A stretch of DNA of 64,000 nt from Diphasiastrum complanatum. Taxonomy: Eukaryota; Streptophyta; Lycopodiopsida; Lycopodiales; Lycopodiaceae. Shown piece after piece: positions 1-12,500 of the stretch (the stretch's first letter is position 1; every line of letters starts with the position of its first letter). The stretch lies in contig CM055101.1 of the NCBI GenBank assembly GCA_029204225.1, forward strand, positions 31,402,519 through 31,466,518. The letters are read 5' to 3'. The translations under genes were made by a program, and so were the position numbers. The notes beneath the pieces were generated by a model. It had not been told where the DNA came from. It did no database searches and was given only the letters and a program-made list of their open reading frames with translations.

Positions 1-948
1 TCCTTTTTATTTTTTAATGCACAGGGTTCAAGGCCCTTTGAGAAGGGTTATAAATTGGACTTGACCTAACTTGTTCGCCACGCCACTGCTAGGTAGTATA
101 GATAGGCATACTTTCATTCATTCCATAGCTCATGATTTGGATCATTTCGGAGTTCTTTGTAGCTTAGCTCAGCCCGAAGGTCATGATATCACAAGCATGT
201 CGACTTTTGAGCTTATGGATAGCTTCTGTGATTAATGATAAATGATCCTGCATGGTCGAGTCATGTTTGCATGTTTGGTGCATGTATGCGTAGTAAAAAG
301 CTAATGTGCATAATTATCCAAGTATAGAGATGTCTCAATATGGCTGGAGGAGCTCATGAAAGAAATTCACGACAAAAGTCACATAGAGAAGCTCCTGGAC
401 ATCCACCTAATGTGAACTACTTAAGGTTTTATTCGCATAATCACAGATTTTGGTATTAATAAACTATAAATTGACAATAAATGACGTAATCCAGCAATCT
501 CCTACAAATAATGATAAAGAATATCACATATCATCAATGTCTAAATTCCTACAAGCAATAAGGCAAGAGTTTTCCCATGAAGAAGAGCCTTTGCAACGGG
601 CTGACCAAGAAACTGAACTTGATTCTGAAGCTGGTTAAACTACAATTTGACCTTTAAAATAGTTGCTAACAAAAATGGAAAGAGCTTTGGATCAGTAGGA
701 AAAACAACATGGTGAGGAGCATCATGCAGCATGCAGCAGGCTCAGATGAAAGACATCATGGGCACATGTATCGGGGGGAAACTGAAGTTGATATTAGTAA
801 AGCTCAAGCATTGCAGGATCTGATAAGGGCCATAGTATCGTGGTGCAAGTTTTTTAGTAGAGGCCTTGCCTTGGCAAAGGATAGGACCGGTGGTAAGTGA
901 GTGCTATAGAGTCTGACTTACATCAGACTTAACCAATTGAAAGCTTCG
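1..948. other. No identified gene
   Basis: I see no recognisable gene here. There are two short open frames (450-638 and 709-900, plus strand) with no family signature. The stretch lies upstream of the first VPS51 exon found in this window and next to gypsy debris, so it is probably intronic or intergenic. The missing 5' exons of VPS51 were looked for and not found here. Confidence 0.4.
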
Positions 949-2341
949 TCAGGAGCTCTGGAAGCCAACCTGGCGCCATGCCAGACTCATATGGCAAGGG
1001 GGACTCCAAATATAAGGTGTATCTTTCTCGAGAAGGTCATGGAGAAGGGTTGAAATAGTAGCAAAATGAGTGGAAATGTAACTGCTAATAAATGAATGTG
1101 TATTGCCAGTATCCACCAAAGCAATATACTCTCGCCCCAAAATGCGAACACGTAACCGAATAGAACGAGGACCAGGACGCCCACCAGCCCAAGTAGCATA
1201 AGCAAGCTATGCATGGCAAGCGACGGAAGCAGGATCATCAGGAAGCGGGTCAGCCGGCTCATCAACAGAATGTGGGTCAGGAGTATCAAGAATATGGATA
1301 TAAACATCAAAATCATCAGGAGTAAGAGCCTCATGGTAAAAAACAGCGGTAGGAGGATTAGGAGGAACGGTAGTAGAAGAAGCCAAAGTACGAGAAGCAG
1401 TGGAATGAGAGCAAGAAAAACGAGAAAAAGTGGATAACTCAGGATACTTATGCTGCAAGGTAGTAGCCAAGGAGATAGCATCTGAGAGAGTAAGAGGCCG
1501 AAAAGATGAGACATCATCTCGTAAGGTGTCTCTAAGACCGGCAATAAAATGTGAAATAAGCTCTGTAGGATGAAGATCAGTAAAAAGGTAGCAAAGCTCA
1601 GTAAACTGATCAATAGAAGCAGTCAAATCACTAGTATGGCGAAGGCTACGAAACAGATCACGTTGGCGAACCAACCATTGTGGGTCAATCATAGCCATAT
1701 GAAGATCATGCCGAAAAGTAGGCCATATATGTAATGTAGGCTCAAAGCGATAGACACACCACCAAGTCTGAGCTCGACCATCTAAATGTAACGCAGCCAA
1801 CTGCACTTTCTGGGTTTCAGTCTTGGGATACATAAGAAAATAGGTCTCTAACTTAGAGAACCAATTTTCCAGGATATTCCCATCAGATGAACCTGAATAA
1901 GTAGTAAGCTGGATGCGATCACGAAAATCACGAGCAAAATGAGGCTCAGGATTACCTGAAAAAGTAGAAGGAAATCTTGGTGGTTGGAGGGAATTCAGGT
2001 GGTGGTACAGAAGACTTGAAAGGAGACTTGTAAGAACTAGCACTATATGAAGGGAGACCAAACGTACTACCAAAAGCACCTCCTGAAGATGGAGATGGAG
2101 CAGGAGCAGGTGTACTCAAAATAGGAAATAAAGGTGCTTTACCAGGACGATGAAGAATGTTTGGGGGGGTGGTATCCCCTCGTGGTAGGATAGTCTCAAG
2201 GCTAGAAAGAATACGATCAATACAACTCTCAAGATGATCCATGCGGGAATCAATATGTGTAAAACGATCATCTAAAGAGCTCTGCGGAGGGGTGCTGAAG
2301 TAAGGTGCCGAACAGCCTCCAATAGCCGAAACGGACAACAA
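949..2341 (-). pseudogene. Ty3/gypsy family-I gag-protease remnant
   Basis: This is a broken gag-protease region read on the minus strand. The segment from about 2080 to 1207 encodes a retrotransposon gag domain (ENWFSKLETYF, LDGRAQTWW, FRPLTLSDAISLATTLQHKY). The segment 1140-949 carries an aspartic-protease active site in ALVDTGNTHSFIS. The N-terminal part (2341-1952) is in another frame, so at least two frameshifts are present. RT, RNase H and integrase are absent: homology stops near position 949. The gag resembles that of the element at 28449-32039, and both have the same PBS and the same leader repeats, so they are one family. It cannot encode a working element. Confidence 0.85.
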
Positions 2342-2888
2342 GTCGGTGAAGAGAACCGTTGAAAATGAGATGGTAGTAGGGCGCTGGAAAACCTCCAGTC
2401 AATATAAAAAATGGACAGCAAATCGGTGACAAAAAGTGTCGAAAATGATGAGGTAGTAGGGTGTTGGGCAATAGCTACCAAATCTTCAAAAACAATGAAA
2501 ATCTGCCGAAAAAATCGACGAAAGTGATGGGTTACCGCTCAAAATGAGATGGTAGTAGGGTGCTGGACAGCCTCCAATCAATATAAAAAATGGACAGCAA
2601 ATCGGGGACGAAAAGTGTCGAAAATGATGAGGTAGTAGGGCACTGGGCAATAGCTACCAAATCTGCAAAAACAATGAAAATCTGCCGAAATAATCGACGG
2701 AAGTGATGGGTTAGCAGGGCGCTGGACAGCCTCCACCAAAACTGCAAAAAATGATGAAGAAATTGTCGAAAGTGATGGGCAATAGGGCGCTGGACAGCCA
2801 CCACCAATCTGCAAAAATGACGGAGAAAAATCGATGAAAGTGATGGGTGGTAGGGCGCTGGACAGCCTCCTCCAGTCTGCAGGTAAGT
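2290..2888 (-). repeat. Tandem ~80-bp repeats in gypsy family-I leader
   Basis: Units marked by GTAGGGCGCTGGACAGCC recur at about 2375, 2456, 2555, 2635, 2714, 2783 and 2851, with spacing of roughly 68-99 bp and mostly about 80. They lie between the primer-binding site and gag. The related element at 28449-32039 has the same kind of array. Short open frames across the array are shadows of the repeat. Confidence 0.85.
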
Positions 2889-2900
2889 GCTCTGATACCA
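2889..2900 (-). other. Primer-binding site (tRNA-iMet type)
   Basis: On the minus strand this reads TGGTATCAGAGC, the usual plant LTR-retrotransposon primer site for initiator Met tRNA. It directly adjoins the short LTR at 2901-2972. Confidence 0.85.
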
Positions 2901-2972
2901 AGTTACAAGCTAAGATTCACTAGCTATGCTAGAAAGCAGGCGCGGTGAATGTAATGAGCCAAGTCCATAACT
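2901..2972 (-). repeat. Short LTR remnant, gypsy family I
   Basis: This 72-bp sequence has the same ends as the 412-bp LTR at 31628-32039. On the minus strand it starts AGTTATGGACT and ends TAACT, directly before the primer site. About 340 bp of the LTR interior is missing. Its outer end interrupts the integrase reading frame of a second gypsy element, so family I inserted there. The partner 3' LTR is not visible in the window. Confidence 0.75.
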
Positions 2973-5433
2973 ACTAGTAAATACACCCAATCTCCATTCT
3001 CAAATTCCCGATAGGTACGGTTCTCACGAGCATAACTCTCTGCCCTAGCTACAACCCTGGACAAGTTATCTCGTGCCAACTCTAGCTTCTGCTGCATCTG
3101 AGCCAAAAACTCTGCAGCACTAGGTACCCTATGCGGAATTCCTATGATTGCAGGACTCAGTGGCCTGAAACCATAATTGAGCTCAAATGGACTCAATCCA
3201 GTGGACGCATGTCTTTTATCATTGTACGCAAACTCCAATAGTGGTAAATGCTTTACCCAGTCTGTTTGCGCACTACTAACATATGCCCTAAGCATATCTT
3301 CCAAGATCTGATTCACTCGCTCCGTCTGACCATCCGTCTGCGGATGCTCAGAGCTACTCATCCGCAACTGTGTTCCCAACTTGGCGAACACCTCAATCCA
3401 GAAGTTTCCCGTAAATTTGGGATCCCTGTCAGAAACAATGAACTTCGAAAGACCATGTAACCTAACAATATTCTGAATAAACAACTCAGCCACTTGCGGA
3501 GCTGTGACCTTCTTGGTTGTTGCGATGAAATGAACCATCTTGGAAAACCTGTCTACCACTACCATAACGGAATTGAATGCATTTTGGGTCTTGGGTAGCC
3601 CAACAATAAAATCCATAGAGATGCTTTCCCACCTTCCTGTAGGTATCTCAAGTGGATGTAGTAAGCCCGGAGGACTTACTCTCTCGGCCTTGTTCACTTG
3701 ACAAGCTGTGCAATGCTGGACGTATTCTCTTACATCCCGCTGCAATCGTGGCCAGAAATAATGCCTTCTCAAAAGCTCACTGGTCTTATCAATACCAGGG
3801 TGCCTTGCGCAGGGACTATCATGGCATTCATGAAGTATCTTACAACGAAGATCCTTCACGTCTGGCACGAAAACTCTTCCATTTCTCAATAACATACCAT
3901 CCTTCACGGTGTATGTTAAATATGTACTGGTGTGTGCCTCTACGGAAGTGACAGCCTCGACTGACTCTTCCGTTTGGTCGACTAACTTGCGCGCATTAGG
4001 CCACACACGCTGACAATGCGGGTCGTTTTCTTGAGCTTCCTTAATCTCCTCCATGAGACCACTGTCAACCACAGTAAAGCTCATCTGATGTAGTATACGT
4101 GATAGTGCATCAGCGACCACATTTTTCTTCCCTCTTCGGAAGCGACTTTCCAAATGAAATTCCTGCATCAGCTTGGCCCATGAAGCTTGGCGGCCCTTCA
4201 AATGGCTGAGTGCAAAAATACTTTAAAGTATGATGATCTGTGTACACATAAAACTCTGCGCCATATAAATAATGCCTCCACACCTTGAGCGCATGTATAA
4301 TCGCATACAGCTCTTGCTCGGGTGTAGGATATCTCTGTTGAGCTGGTGTCAACTTTTTACTCTCAAAGGCTACTGGTCTACCCTCTTGGCTCAACACTGC
4401 ACCTACGACAATGCCACTTTGCCCGAGAGACTCTTTCATCCCAAACTTCTGTTCCCTTACCATTAGGCATCTCAACAGTATACCGGTAATTAGATGGAAC
4501 AGTAGCTAAGCGAAACTTGCTCACCACGCGAGAATCGATAATATTATGCGAGGAACCGGTGTCAAACAAGACGAGCACGTCAGGACCTTCCAGCTTTCCC
4601 CTCATGCATATCAGTTCACTATCTGGAAACTGATAAGCTTCTTGGTGGACAGATATCAAACTGGTGCCTCTGGAACAAGCTTCCGCACCGAAATAGTCAT
4701 GACACGACAAGTGTCCTCATCATCACTTACCAACAAGTCATCCAAAATTTCCTCATCCTTGCCCTCATCTTGACGTTGCATAGTATGGAGCTTCTTGCCC
4801 ATACGTCGAGGACAATCTTTGAAAAGCTGCTTGCCAAGACAGAAAAAGCATAATCCATCTTTCTTGGAAGCGCACCGCATCTTCCAAGGCTTGTGGCTGA
4901 TTTCGACGGACTTCTAGTTGATATTCTTTGGGCAAGCCCAAAATGAAATGCAATTTCAGTAGGACTCCGTCTATTCGGTTAAGAAACCGCGAAGCCACCT
5001 CTTGGAAGTCTTGAAGATAGATGTCCAATGGCTTCGTACCCATCTGCACTGTGGCAAACTGACGATAACATTCAAAATCGTTCAAGAGCATGAATGCGGC
5101 CTTAAAGGCTACTTGAAAGTCATCCCAAGTTGTTGGAACTGTAGCCTGCTCTTTAAGATCCTGCCACCAAGAATACGCTTGATCGCGTAGAAACATAATG
5201 ATCTGGCAGATCGTGCATGGAGAAGTGAGAACTCCATCGATCTAGCCATGCCAAAATAACATCTTGTTGCCTGTCCTTTTTCTCCCCTGTGAAAACATTG
5301 GGTTCAGGAGGGCTTGTCGAGATTATGCCTTGGCTTTCATCTCTGCCTTAGCCCGTTCATGATTTGACTGCATGTCAATAATTTGTTGTTGTAACAAATT
5401 AATGGCACTCACCATTTTGTCCATGTCTGCCAT
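2973..5433 (-). pseudogene. Ty3/gypsy family-II gag-pol pseudogene
   Basis: In order on the minus strand: gag start near 5433 (MADMDKMVSAINLLQQQ); gag core with SWWQDLKEQ at 5196-4830; zinc knuckle CFFCLGKQLFKDC near 4840; aspartic protease VLVLFDTGSSHNIID at 4590-4540; RNase H (ESKKLTPAQQRYPTPEQEL, YTDHHTLKYF) at 4475-4200; and integrase at 4201-2990. The integrase keeps a zinc-binding H-H-C-C region, SMDFIVGLP, SDRDPKF and the SSEHPQTDGQTERVNQ catalytic Glu segment. The RT is deleted between protease and RNase H. An in-frame stop and frameshifts break gag. The integrase C-terminus ends at the inserted LTR at 2972. It is closely related to the element at 22764-27354. Confidence 0.9.
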
Positions 5434-6659
5434 TGCAGGGCCTGGAGCTTGGGTTGCCTCCATAGGAGAGTCCATGGAAAAAGGAGAGTGTTGCAAGAAA
5501 CTCGAGGAAAAACCACAAACAACGGTGTAAAAACCGCCAAAAACAAGAGTGTGGCGCTCAAGAAACTTGAAAAATACACAAGTTTAAGCTTAAGGAGCTT
5601 CGACTTGCAACTTGGAAAAGTGGAGTGAAGGAATGTCAATGTATGTTCCTTTACCACCTCCTCCAAGCACCTCAAACCCATTCCATGCCAAAAGGACAAG
5701 TGGGGCTCAAGAAAGGGCCCATTTGTCCTTTCTAGAACCTTTGACCATGGCTGCCACATGGCATAAGGAACTCAAAGGTTTACCCAATTAAGTTTTAGCC
5801 CCACTCCCCTCCTCTCCCACCTAGGTACCACATCCCTCTCCAAGAGATGTGCACTCTCTCTTGGAGCTTACAGGTATAGAGGAAGAGAGGAGACGGTATG
5901 GCCTTTTTTGAGGATAGGGTACCAGAGGAACATGATCTTAGGAAAAGTTCTTTAACAACTTAGAATAAACATTCTTTTATTTCCAACTTAGAGTTTTTGC
6001 AATTCAACTTAAGGTTTGAATTTTCTTGGCTTAGAGTTTCTTATTTAAAAGAAGTTTAAGCTTAGAAAAAAGCAATGATTTTTTTGTTTTTAAAAAGCAG
6101 ATATGGGAGAGGCATGGAGGCGCTCCCCCATCACATCAGATACTAAAAGTACGGGGGAGGTAATAATACCCCCTCCCCACTTCCATTGATATAAGCTAGT
6201 CATCATTGGGTTATGGGGGGAAGTTACCCCGCCCACACACACACACACCAAAGAGGCTGGCGCACGCTAGCCCGCAAACAGAATATATATATTTTATTAT
6301 AAAATGTACATTCCAAAGAGAATTGAAATAACAAAGGTGGGTTGGGGGGGGGGGGGGGGGTGTAAATAAAAACTCTAAGTTAAGTAAATAATCCTTTGAA
6401 ACTAAATTCTCACCGTTATGGTACATAACAGACCGGAATCGAGTTCTCTTAGTTGCATTAGTGTTGTAGCATGTTGGCGCTCATGGTGATGTAATTTCCT
6501 TTGCTGGCCGTTTTCTGGAAACCCTAATTCGAGAAACCCCAATTTCCAGTTATTGGGAGAACTCATCTTTTTCACTCTTTTTAGCGACAAAAGTTGAAAT
6601 TGAGATTTATCTAGATTCTAATACTGACATGCTACATTCAGATTTATATGGCTAGCTAA
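5434..6659. other. Non-coding stretch with a 17-G run
   Basis: This probably contains the gypsy family-II leader close to 5434 and then unassigned DNA. A (CA)n run lies near 6233-6248 and an uninterrupted run of 17 G at 6344-6360. No gene is visible. Confidence 0.5.
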
Positions 6660-9010
6660 CTCTTGGTGGCAAACAAATCAATGAGAGATGATTTATCTTT
6701 TGATTATTGTAGCTATGTAGACGATGTTTATCTTTTGATTATTGTAACTTTGTACACGATCTTATTTTTTCTATGGATCGATTCTCAAGATGTTTCAGAT
6801 GACGTACTTGATCAGGCTATATGTCATGAGCCAAGGATCTTCCAGACAGGAAAACTTTGTTTTATGTGGATGGGACTCAGATAGAGGTCATTCCGACTCA
6901 TTGGTCATATGACAGGAGGGTAGATTCTTGTACATGCTCTCGATGTTGTAGAGGTTCCAATGTTCATAGAACTTCTGGCCACTATACCAGATGTTCTAGT
7001 TGTGGCATGGAATACATGTATAGATGAGGATGAGGACCATCTTGATTGTCCTGTTGGTTCTATTTCTCAAGATTGGTTTTTAGATCTGAAAGTATGTGCT
7101 AGACCTCTTGCTCTGTATGCAGCTATATCTAGTTCATTATGCTACTTTTTATGATCACAGTATTATCACATATGCTCTAGATTGCTATGACGCTTTATGT
7201 GGTGCTGCTGTGATTGTGGAGCTAGATCTCGTCGATTCTGTATGTCACCCCTGGTCTAGATATCTCTATGGCATGCATTGGAGCCAATTCTTCTGGATGG
7301 TCGACATTCATGGACCTTTTCAATTTCTTGGCATTGCTACACACCCGCATATCCACACATTGATCTCATTGCCATTTGGTATTCCTGGTGTATCCAACTA
7401 GCTTGGAATGCATTTATGACCTATTCTTTTGATCATACTAGACATTTTTTGTCCTTGCCGATTTCTTGGGGCATGTATACATGTTTTGCTCCATTACTAT
7501 CTATCGATATGAGGCATGCCTGGTTGCTACGACTTGCATGGCCACTTCATATAGTTTGGCATGATTACCTTCATTTGGTGCGGCAACGGTATGCTAATCT
7601 TACCATTGTTCTCTTATGCCAGGATGTTTAGTTGCCACTATACTCCCAAAAATTCCTATTGGTCTTTTGGTTGCAGATATATTTGCTGATTTGCTTAGAC
7701 CTCATGAGGGTTCACATATGCCGTTTCTTGATGCTCTGCCCTAGGTTACTACTACTATTTCTTGTTCTTTGAGTGCTTCGAGTTCCCTGTTACAGGCTAC
7801 AGCTTACATTTGAGCACTGTGCATATGCTTTTCAAGTTCCTGTTGATGGTTGGTTCCTCATTGCATGACAGTCAGATTGTTGTTGCTCCATTTCAGATTG
7901 TCGCACACGTATGAGATGCTATACATGACGAGTCATATTGTGTGAGCTTTTGGAGTCACTATTACACATTGCATTCACATATGCTGTCGTTGACATTCCA
8001 GGTTCCATTGGTTCAGGTGCTTCCATTATTTACCTTGCTTCAGTTTTTGTTTACATTCAAGATGCCTTTGTTGATTCCATAGTAGTTCCACATTTATTGG
8101 TATTTGATGGACATGTACTTTTCTTTCCTTTTCTATTTCATCTTGATGTTATTCTTGAGAATATGCCCTCAGTGGATATAATCGAGGGATGAGCTTGTCC
8201 ATTTCACACACTCTGCTGAGGCTCTTCCCAATGAGTTTTTTGATTTTCATTCATGAATTATCCATGGGACTTCATGGTTGCCACACATTGTCAAGGTTGC
8301 AATTTTTCCACATATGCATGGATTCTTCTTTGGTGCTAGTATCTTGATGATACTGATGGATATTCTTGGTCCCTTTACTTACCTTGAAACCTTACTCTGG
8401 TTGATGTACCGATTTTTGTTCTAGTTTTTTGTGGTGTGCTCCTTATGCTTCATGTTCACCCATATTGTGAGGGTGGGATTACAGGGTGATGCTGATACGA
8501 CGTTTGATGCTAATGTCTAGGACTTTGTTCATCTTTCATCTCCTACAAATTTGCATATGTCAAATGGTTGCATGTTTCTTGATGGTCAGATATAGATTGT
8601 ATTTGAGCCGTCTTCAGATTACATCCCATAAGTTTGACATATGCTGCATGGTTCTACAATTTTTTATGATCAGGCTGTGTCCTCTCTAGCTCTAGTATGT
8701 ACATCCTTGATTGGGACATGTGCTAGTCCTATTTGTGCTTCTACAGCTCATCAGTACTTGTGCATCCATTGTCAGAGGATGTCTTTTAGATTGTAGTTGT
8801 TGCTTATCTTGATGAGGTTCTTCTAGATGAGTGTTCATGTATTTTTCGGTATGTTTCTACTTTCATATTTGGGTTTGCTGCAGTCGATACCAATGATATA
8901 CTCCCTTGGGCTTTATGGATTCCTTGGAGTGTTGACCTCATTTTCCTGGATACTCTATGCATTCTTGGGCATTGCGGATACCTTGGGTTGCTATGTGGCC
9001 AACAAATGAA
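6660..9010 (+). mobile_element. Degenerate gypsy family-I internal sequence
   Basis: The segment 8850-9000 matches, in the opposite orientation, the gag-to-chromodomain spacer of the family-I element around 29000-29160. A shared run such as CTTGGGCATT(A/G)CGGATACC shows this. Several Trp/Pro-rich short frames at 7100-8700 look like the same decayed spacer. No gag, RT or LTR was recognised, so this is a relic in plus orientation. It probably lies in a VPS51 intron whose upstream exon is outside the window. Confidence 0.55.
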
Positions 9011-9544
9011 TGAAAGAGCTAGTACGTGTAATAAAAGTACTATGAGGCAAGTTGTTTGGAGAGTTGCAGATTCATATTGATCTGGTTTGTAATGGCATGA
9101 GATGTTTGTTACCAAAAAGTCAGTTGTCACTGCACCTATAGCATAATAAAAGTTCCAATACACTTGGTCTATGAATGATACCTTAGGAAAGCAAGTAAAC
9201 TGTGCACCATGTGCAGAAGTAGACATGAAATGCGTCTATTTGCGTTACACAATACAGTTATTTCTCTAAATTGAAGATTCATTACATAGATACTCTTAAA
9301 TTGCACTTCTCTTCACCTGGAATGCAATGACGTGCCTCTATTTGTACCCTTGTTGCCACTGTGCACTTTTCTTCACCGGAATGAAAATTTATCACAAATA
9401 TAGTTTCTCATGTCATAATGTGTCTTTCTCCATTATGTTAACAAAGAAGTTCTGAAGAGGCAGGCATGCATCAAAGCTGTCTACTTGTTCCGTTGGGTAT
9501 TCTGTTCAGGAACTGTTTCCTTATGGTACCTGTCTTTCATGCAG

Positions 9545-12500
9545 GATTTAAAGGAGCTACTTGATGACAGCGTTGATTTACTAGTGAAATGGAGGGACGC
9601 CTATGTGGATTTAGTTCAGGGTGGCTTTCAGGACCTTTTCACTTCTTTGATAGATGAATTTCTTGCTCTTCCCTGGCGAAATGGAATAGAACGTTCTGGT
9701 CAAGACATACATGAAAAGACAGCTTCACCATTAAGTAGGAATGCTTTTGTACCTGGATTGATGCTGCTTCTGGCTCGCCTTTCGGTTTATATTGAGCAAA
9801 TTGCTGTTCCAAAAATCACAGAGGTTGGCATCCTCTTCTAGTCCCCATCCTTAATATTTCAACTTCTTTCTAATAAATTTCTCACTTCCACTAAGGGCTA
9901 AAAATTATCCATAATCAACTTTAAAAAACTTTCTTTTCTCCATTTGCCTTTCTTTTGGTAAATAATGCTTCACTCTTGAGCTCTTCTTTGAATAGCACTT
10001 TGCTTGTGAACATGCACTATAGGTAGTAGCTGCCTCATTTATCGGTGGTGGTGCACAAGGACAGGAGCGACCTGCTTTTGTTCCCTCTGAAATTTGCCGA
10101 GCATTTCGGTTAACTGGGGAAAAACTACTACGTCAGGTGAACCTTTTGTCATGACTTACTGTAATGAGCATCAAATCACGACGAGTCTTTCTTTTTCGTC
10201 ATTTATTATGTGAAGTGGAAACTGTATTCCTGTAACAGCAGTTGCACTGTAGAAAATCCCCACATAGGACCATTTATGCAAGATAATTCAACTTTAGCTG
10301 ATCTGCAGATTAGCTTCAGTTCAATTAAGTTTTTCTGCCAACTTATAAGCATTTTGTAAAGTGCATTCAAATGATGTTTGTGATACAGTATATAGAGTTG
10401 CAGGCCAGAAAACTCTCATTGCTTGTTTCCAAGAGTGTAGCCGCACCAAACTGGTTACAAGTACGTTACTTTGTCTCTATGGCAATCTCTGTCTTCCAAA
10501 AAATTTCTGCATCTTTCTTTTGGTCACGTTGTTGTAGAAGAATCCTCATTATTTTTTTTCAATGTTGATGATTAATGTGCTGTTCACAGTACAAGGAGCC
10601 CAGGGATGTTCGGATGTTTGTAGATTTATTATTCGAAGAGGTAAACACTACTGCAGACTGCACACCTTATCATAAAATTCACTTTTTGTGCTCTAAATTT
10701 TTTTTGCATCTATGCTTCCTTTTGACTGTTGAAACTCTAGAATCATGAATGCATTCTATATAATCCAGCTAGTATTTGGGAAAACATACTGCATGTCCAT
10801 TGCCAGTGATTCTGATTTATGGTACGGAAAATTTCAACTGTTTTTGCAGGTAGAAGCAATAGAAGCAGAGGTGCAGCAGGTGCTAGAGCCTGGAATAGTT
10901 CGTATGCATCGCCGCTCGGACAGCACGGGTAGTGCTGGTTCCACACGCAGCAATACCACTCGAGAGGATCGAAATAGTCGCTCAAGCATTTCACAACGAG
11001 TGCGAAGTCGATTGTTAGAAAGGGATGTTGCTAAGTTGTTCAAGCAGCGAATTGAGATCTTTACAAAACCTGAATACACCCAAGTAAGTTTCTATTTACT
11101 ACACATAGTTCCAAAGAATTGCTTTTCAATTTTTTTTTTCTTCAATATGAGATGCAAGTCAGATCACAAAAAAAAAAAATTAAATCTCTCTCAAAAATGT
11201 CTCAGATTTCTATATGGAGCTGAGAAAATTTGAATCAATGTTAACTACTTCGGTTCAAGATTTTAAAGAATTTGAACTCATTCGAATCAGCTTGGAACTA
11301 TAAAATTATTCATTCTAAGGCTGTGTATTGTAATGGACAGTCATTCTTTATTTAGAACTGATCAAATTGATTAGTGAAGTGTTCCAGTGGTCTACTCTTT
11401 TAAAGATGATATTACACCACGATATTCCAGTATGTGAATTACTGAGCGTAACAGAGGTACATTGGACGAGAGCCTTAATGCATGCTGAAATCCACAAGTC
11501 TGGATTATCTTTGGGAAGGAAATCCTAGGAGCAAACTTACTGAAAATCTGGTTTTGACTTTAATCTAGGGGGATCATGATGATTGATACATAACATTCCG
11601 TAATAGCTATGTAGTTGAATATGAAGGGATTATGTATGACTAATTGTATGCTATACTTCACTACGTGTATGTCCTAGTTTAGGGCAAAATAGTACCCATA
11701 TGTGTAGGTGGTAATACCTAGACCATGTACTTCTGGCTATCTTGTGATGAGTTTCATAAACATAGGAGAATAAGCATCAAATCCAAATCTTAATAGTTCT
11801 TGACTTTAAGATTGGAATCGACAATGTATTGGCCATATCATTCATGACTGATATTTTGGAACATTAACTTACCAGTATAAAAGAGTTAAAGAATCCGCTA
11901 GATAATCAAAAAATAGATGACGTAGTCTGCGAACAGTGAGACATCAATTGATTTGATTCATGTGAAAAGTTTTTCTGAAGGGTTTTGTGCTATTAAGTCT
12001 ACCAAGAATGTTTAGAAGGGCCAAATAGTCCTAGTACCATTACATATGGGGGAAATTATTCCTAGAACCATCAAGAATGTTGGAACTGTTTCCTAGTACC
12101 ATCGGAGATGGAGTAGATATACATAAAATGTCATAAAAATGTATATGCATATATGACGAAACTAGGGTATAAGATCTGAGAGACTAATGGTATAAGATAC
12201 TTAAATCATTTTGGTCTCAATATTACTTCAACTAGAAAGAAAGAAAGAAAGCTTCATTAAGGTCTTATTATACCAAAAGGTATCTAAGACGATTGTGTAC
12301 ATCCAAGTGTGAATATCAACAACTGGGAGTATTCAAACCATCACCCTAAGAAACTAATTAGCAGGCTCTATAGCATCCAACAAAAGTCTCAATACGACGT
12401 AATATGTACCCGTCTCTCTACATAACTACAATAAGCTATAAGACATGTCATGGACATGAAGATCTCTCATGCTCGAGTAACGGTGAAATACCCAAAGTAG

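Noticed and set aside
1213-1613. Open frames on both strands over the family-I gag (for example Leu-rich 208 aa at 987-1613)
   Set aside because: Alternative-frame shadows of the gag sequence with biased composition and no domain.
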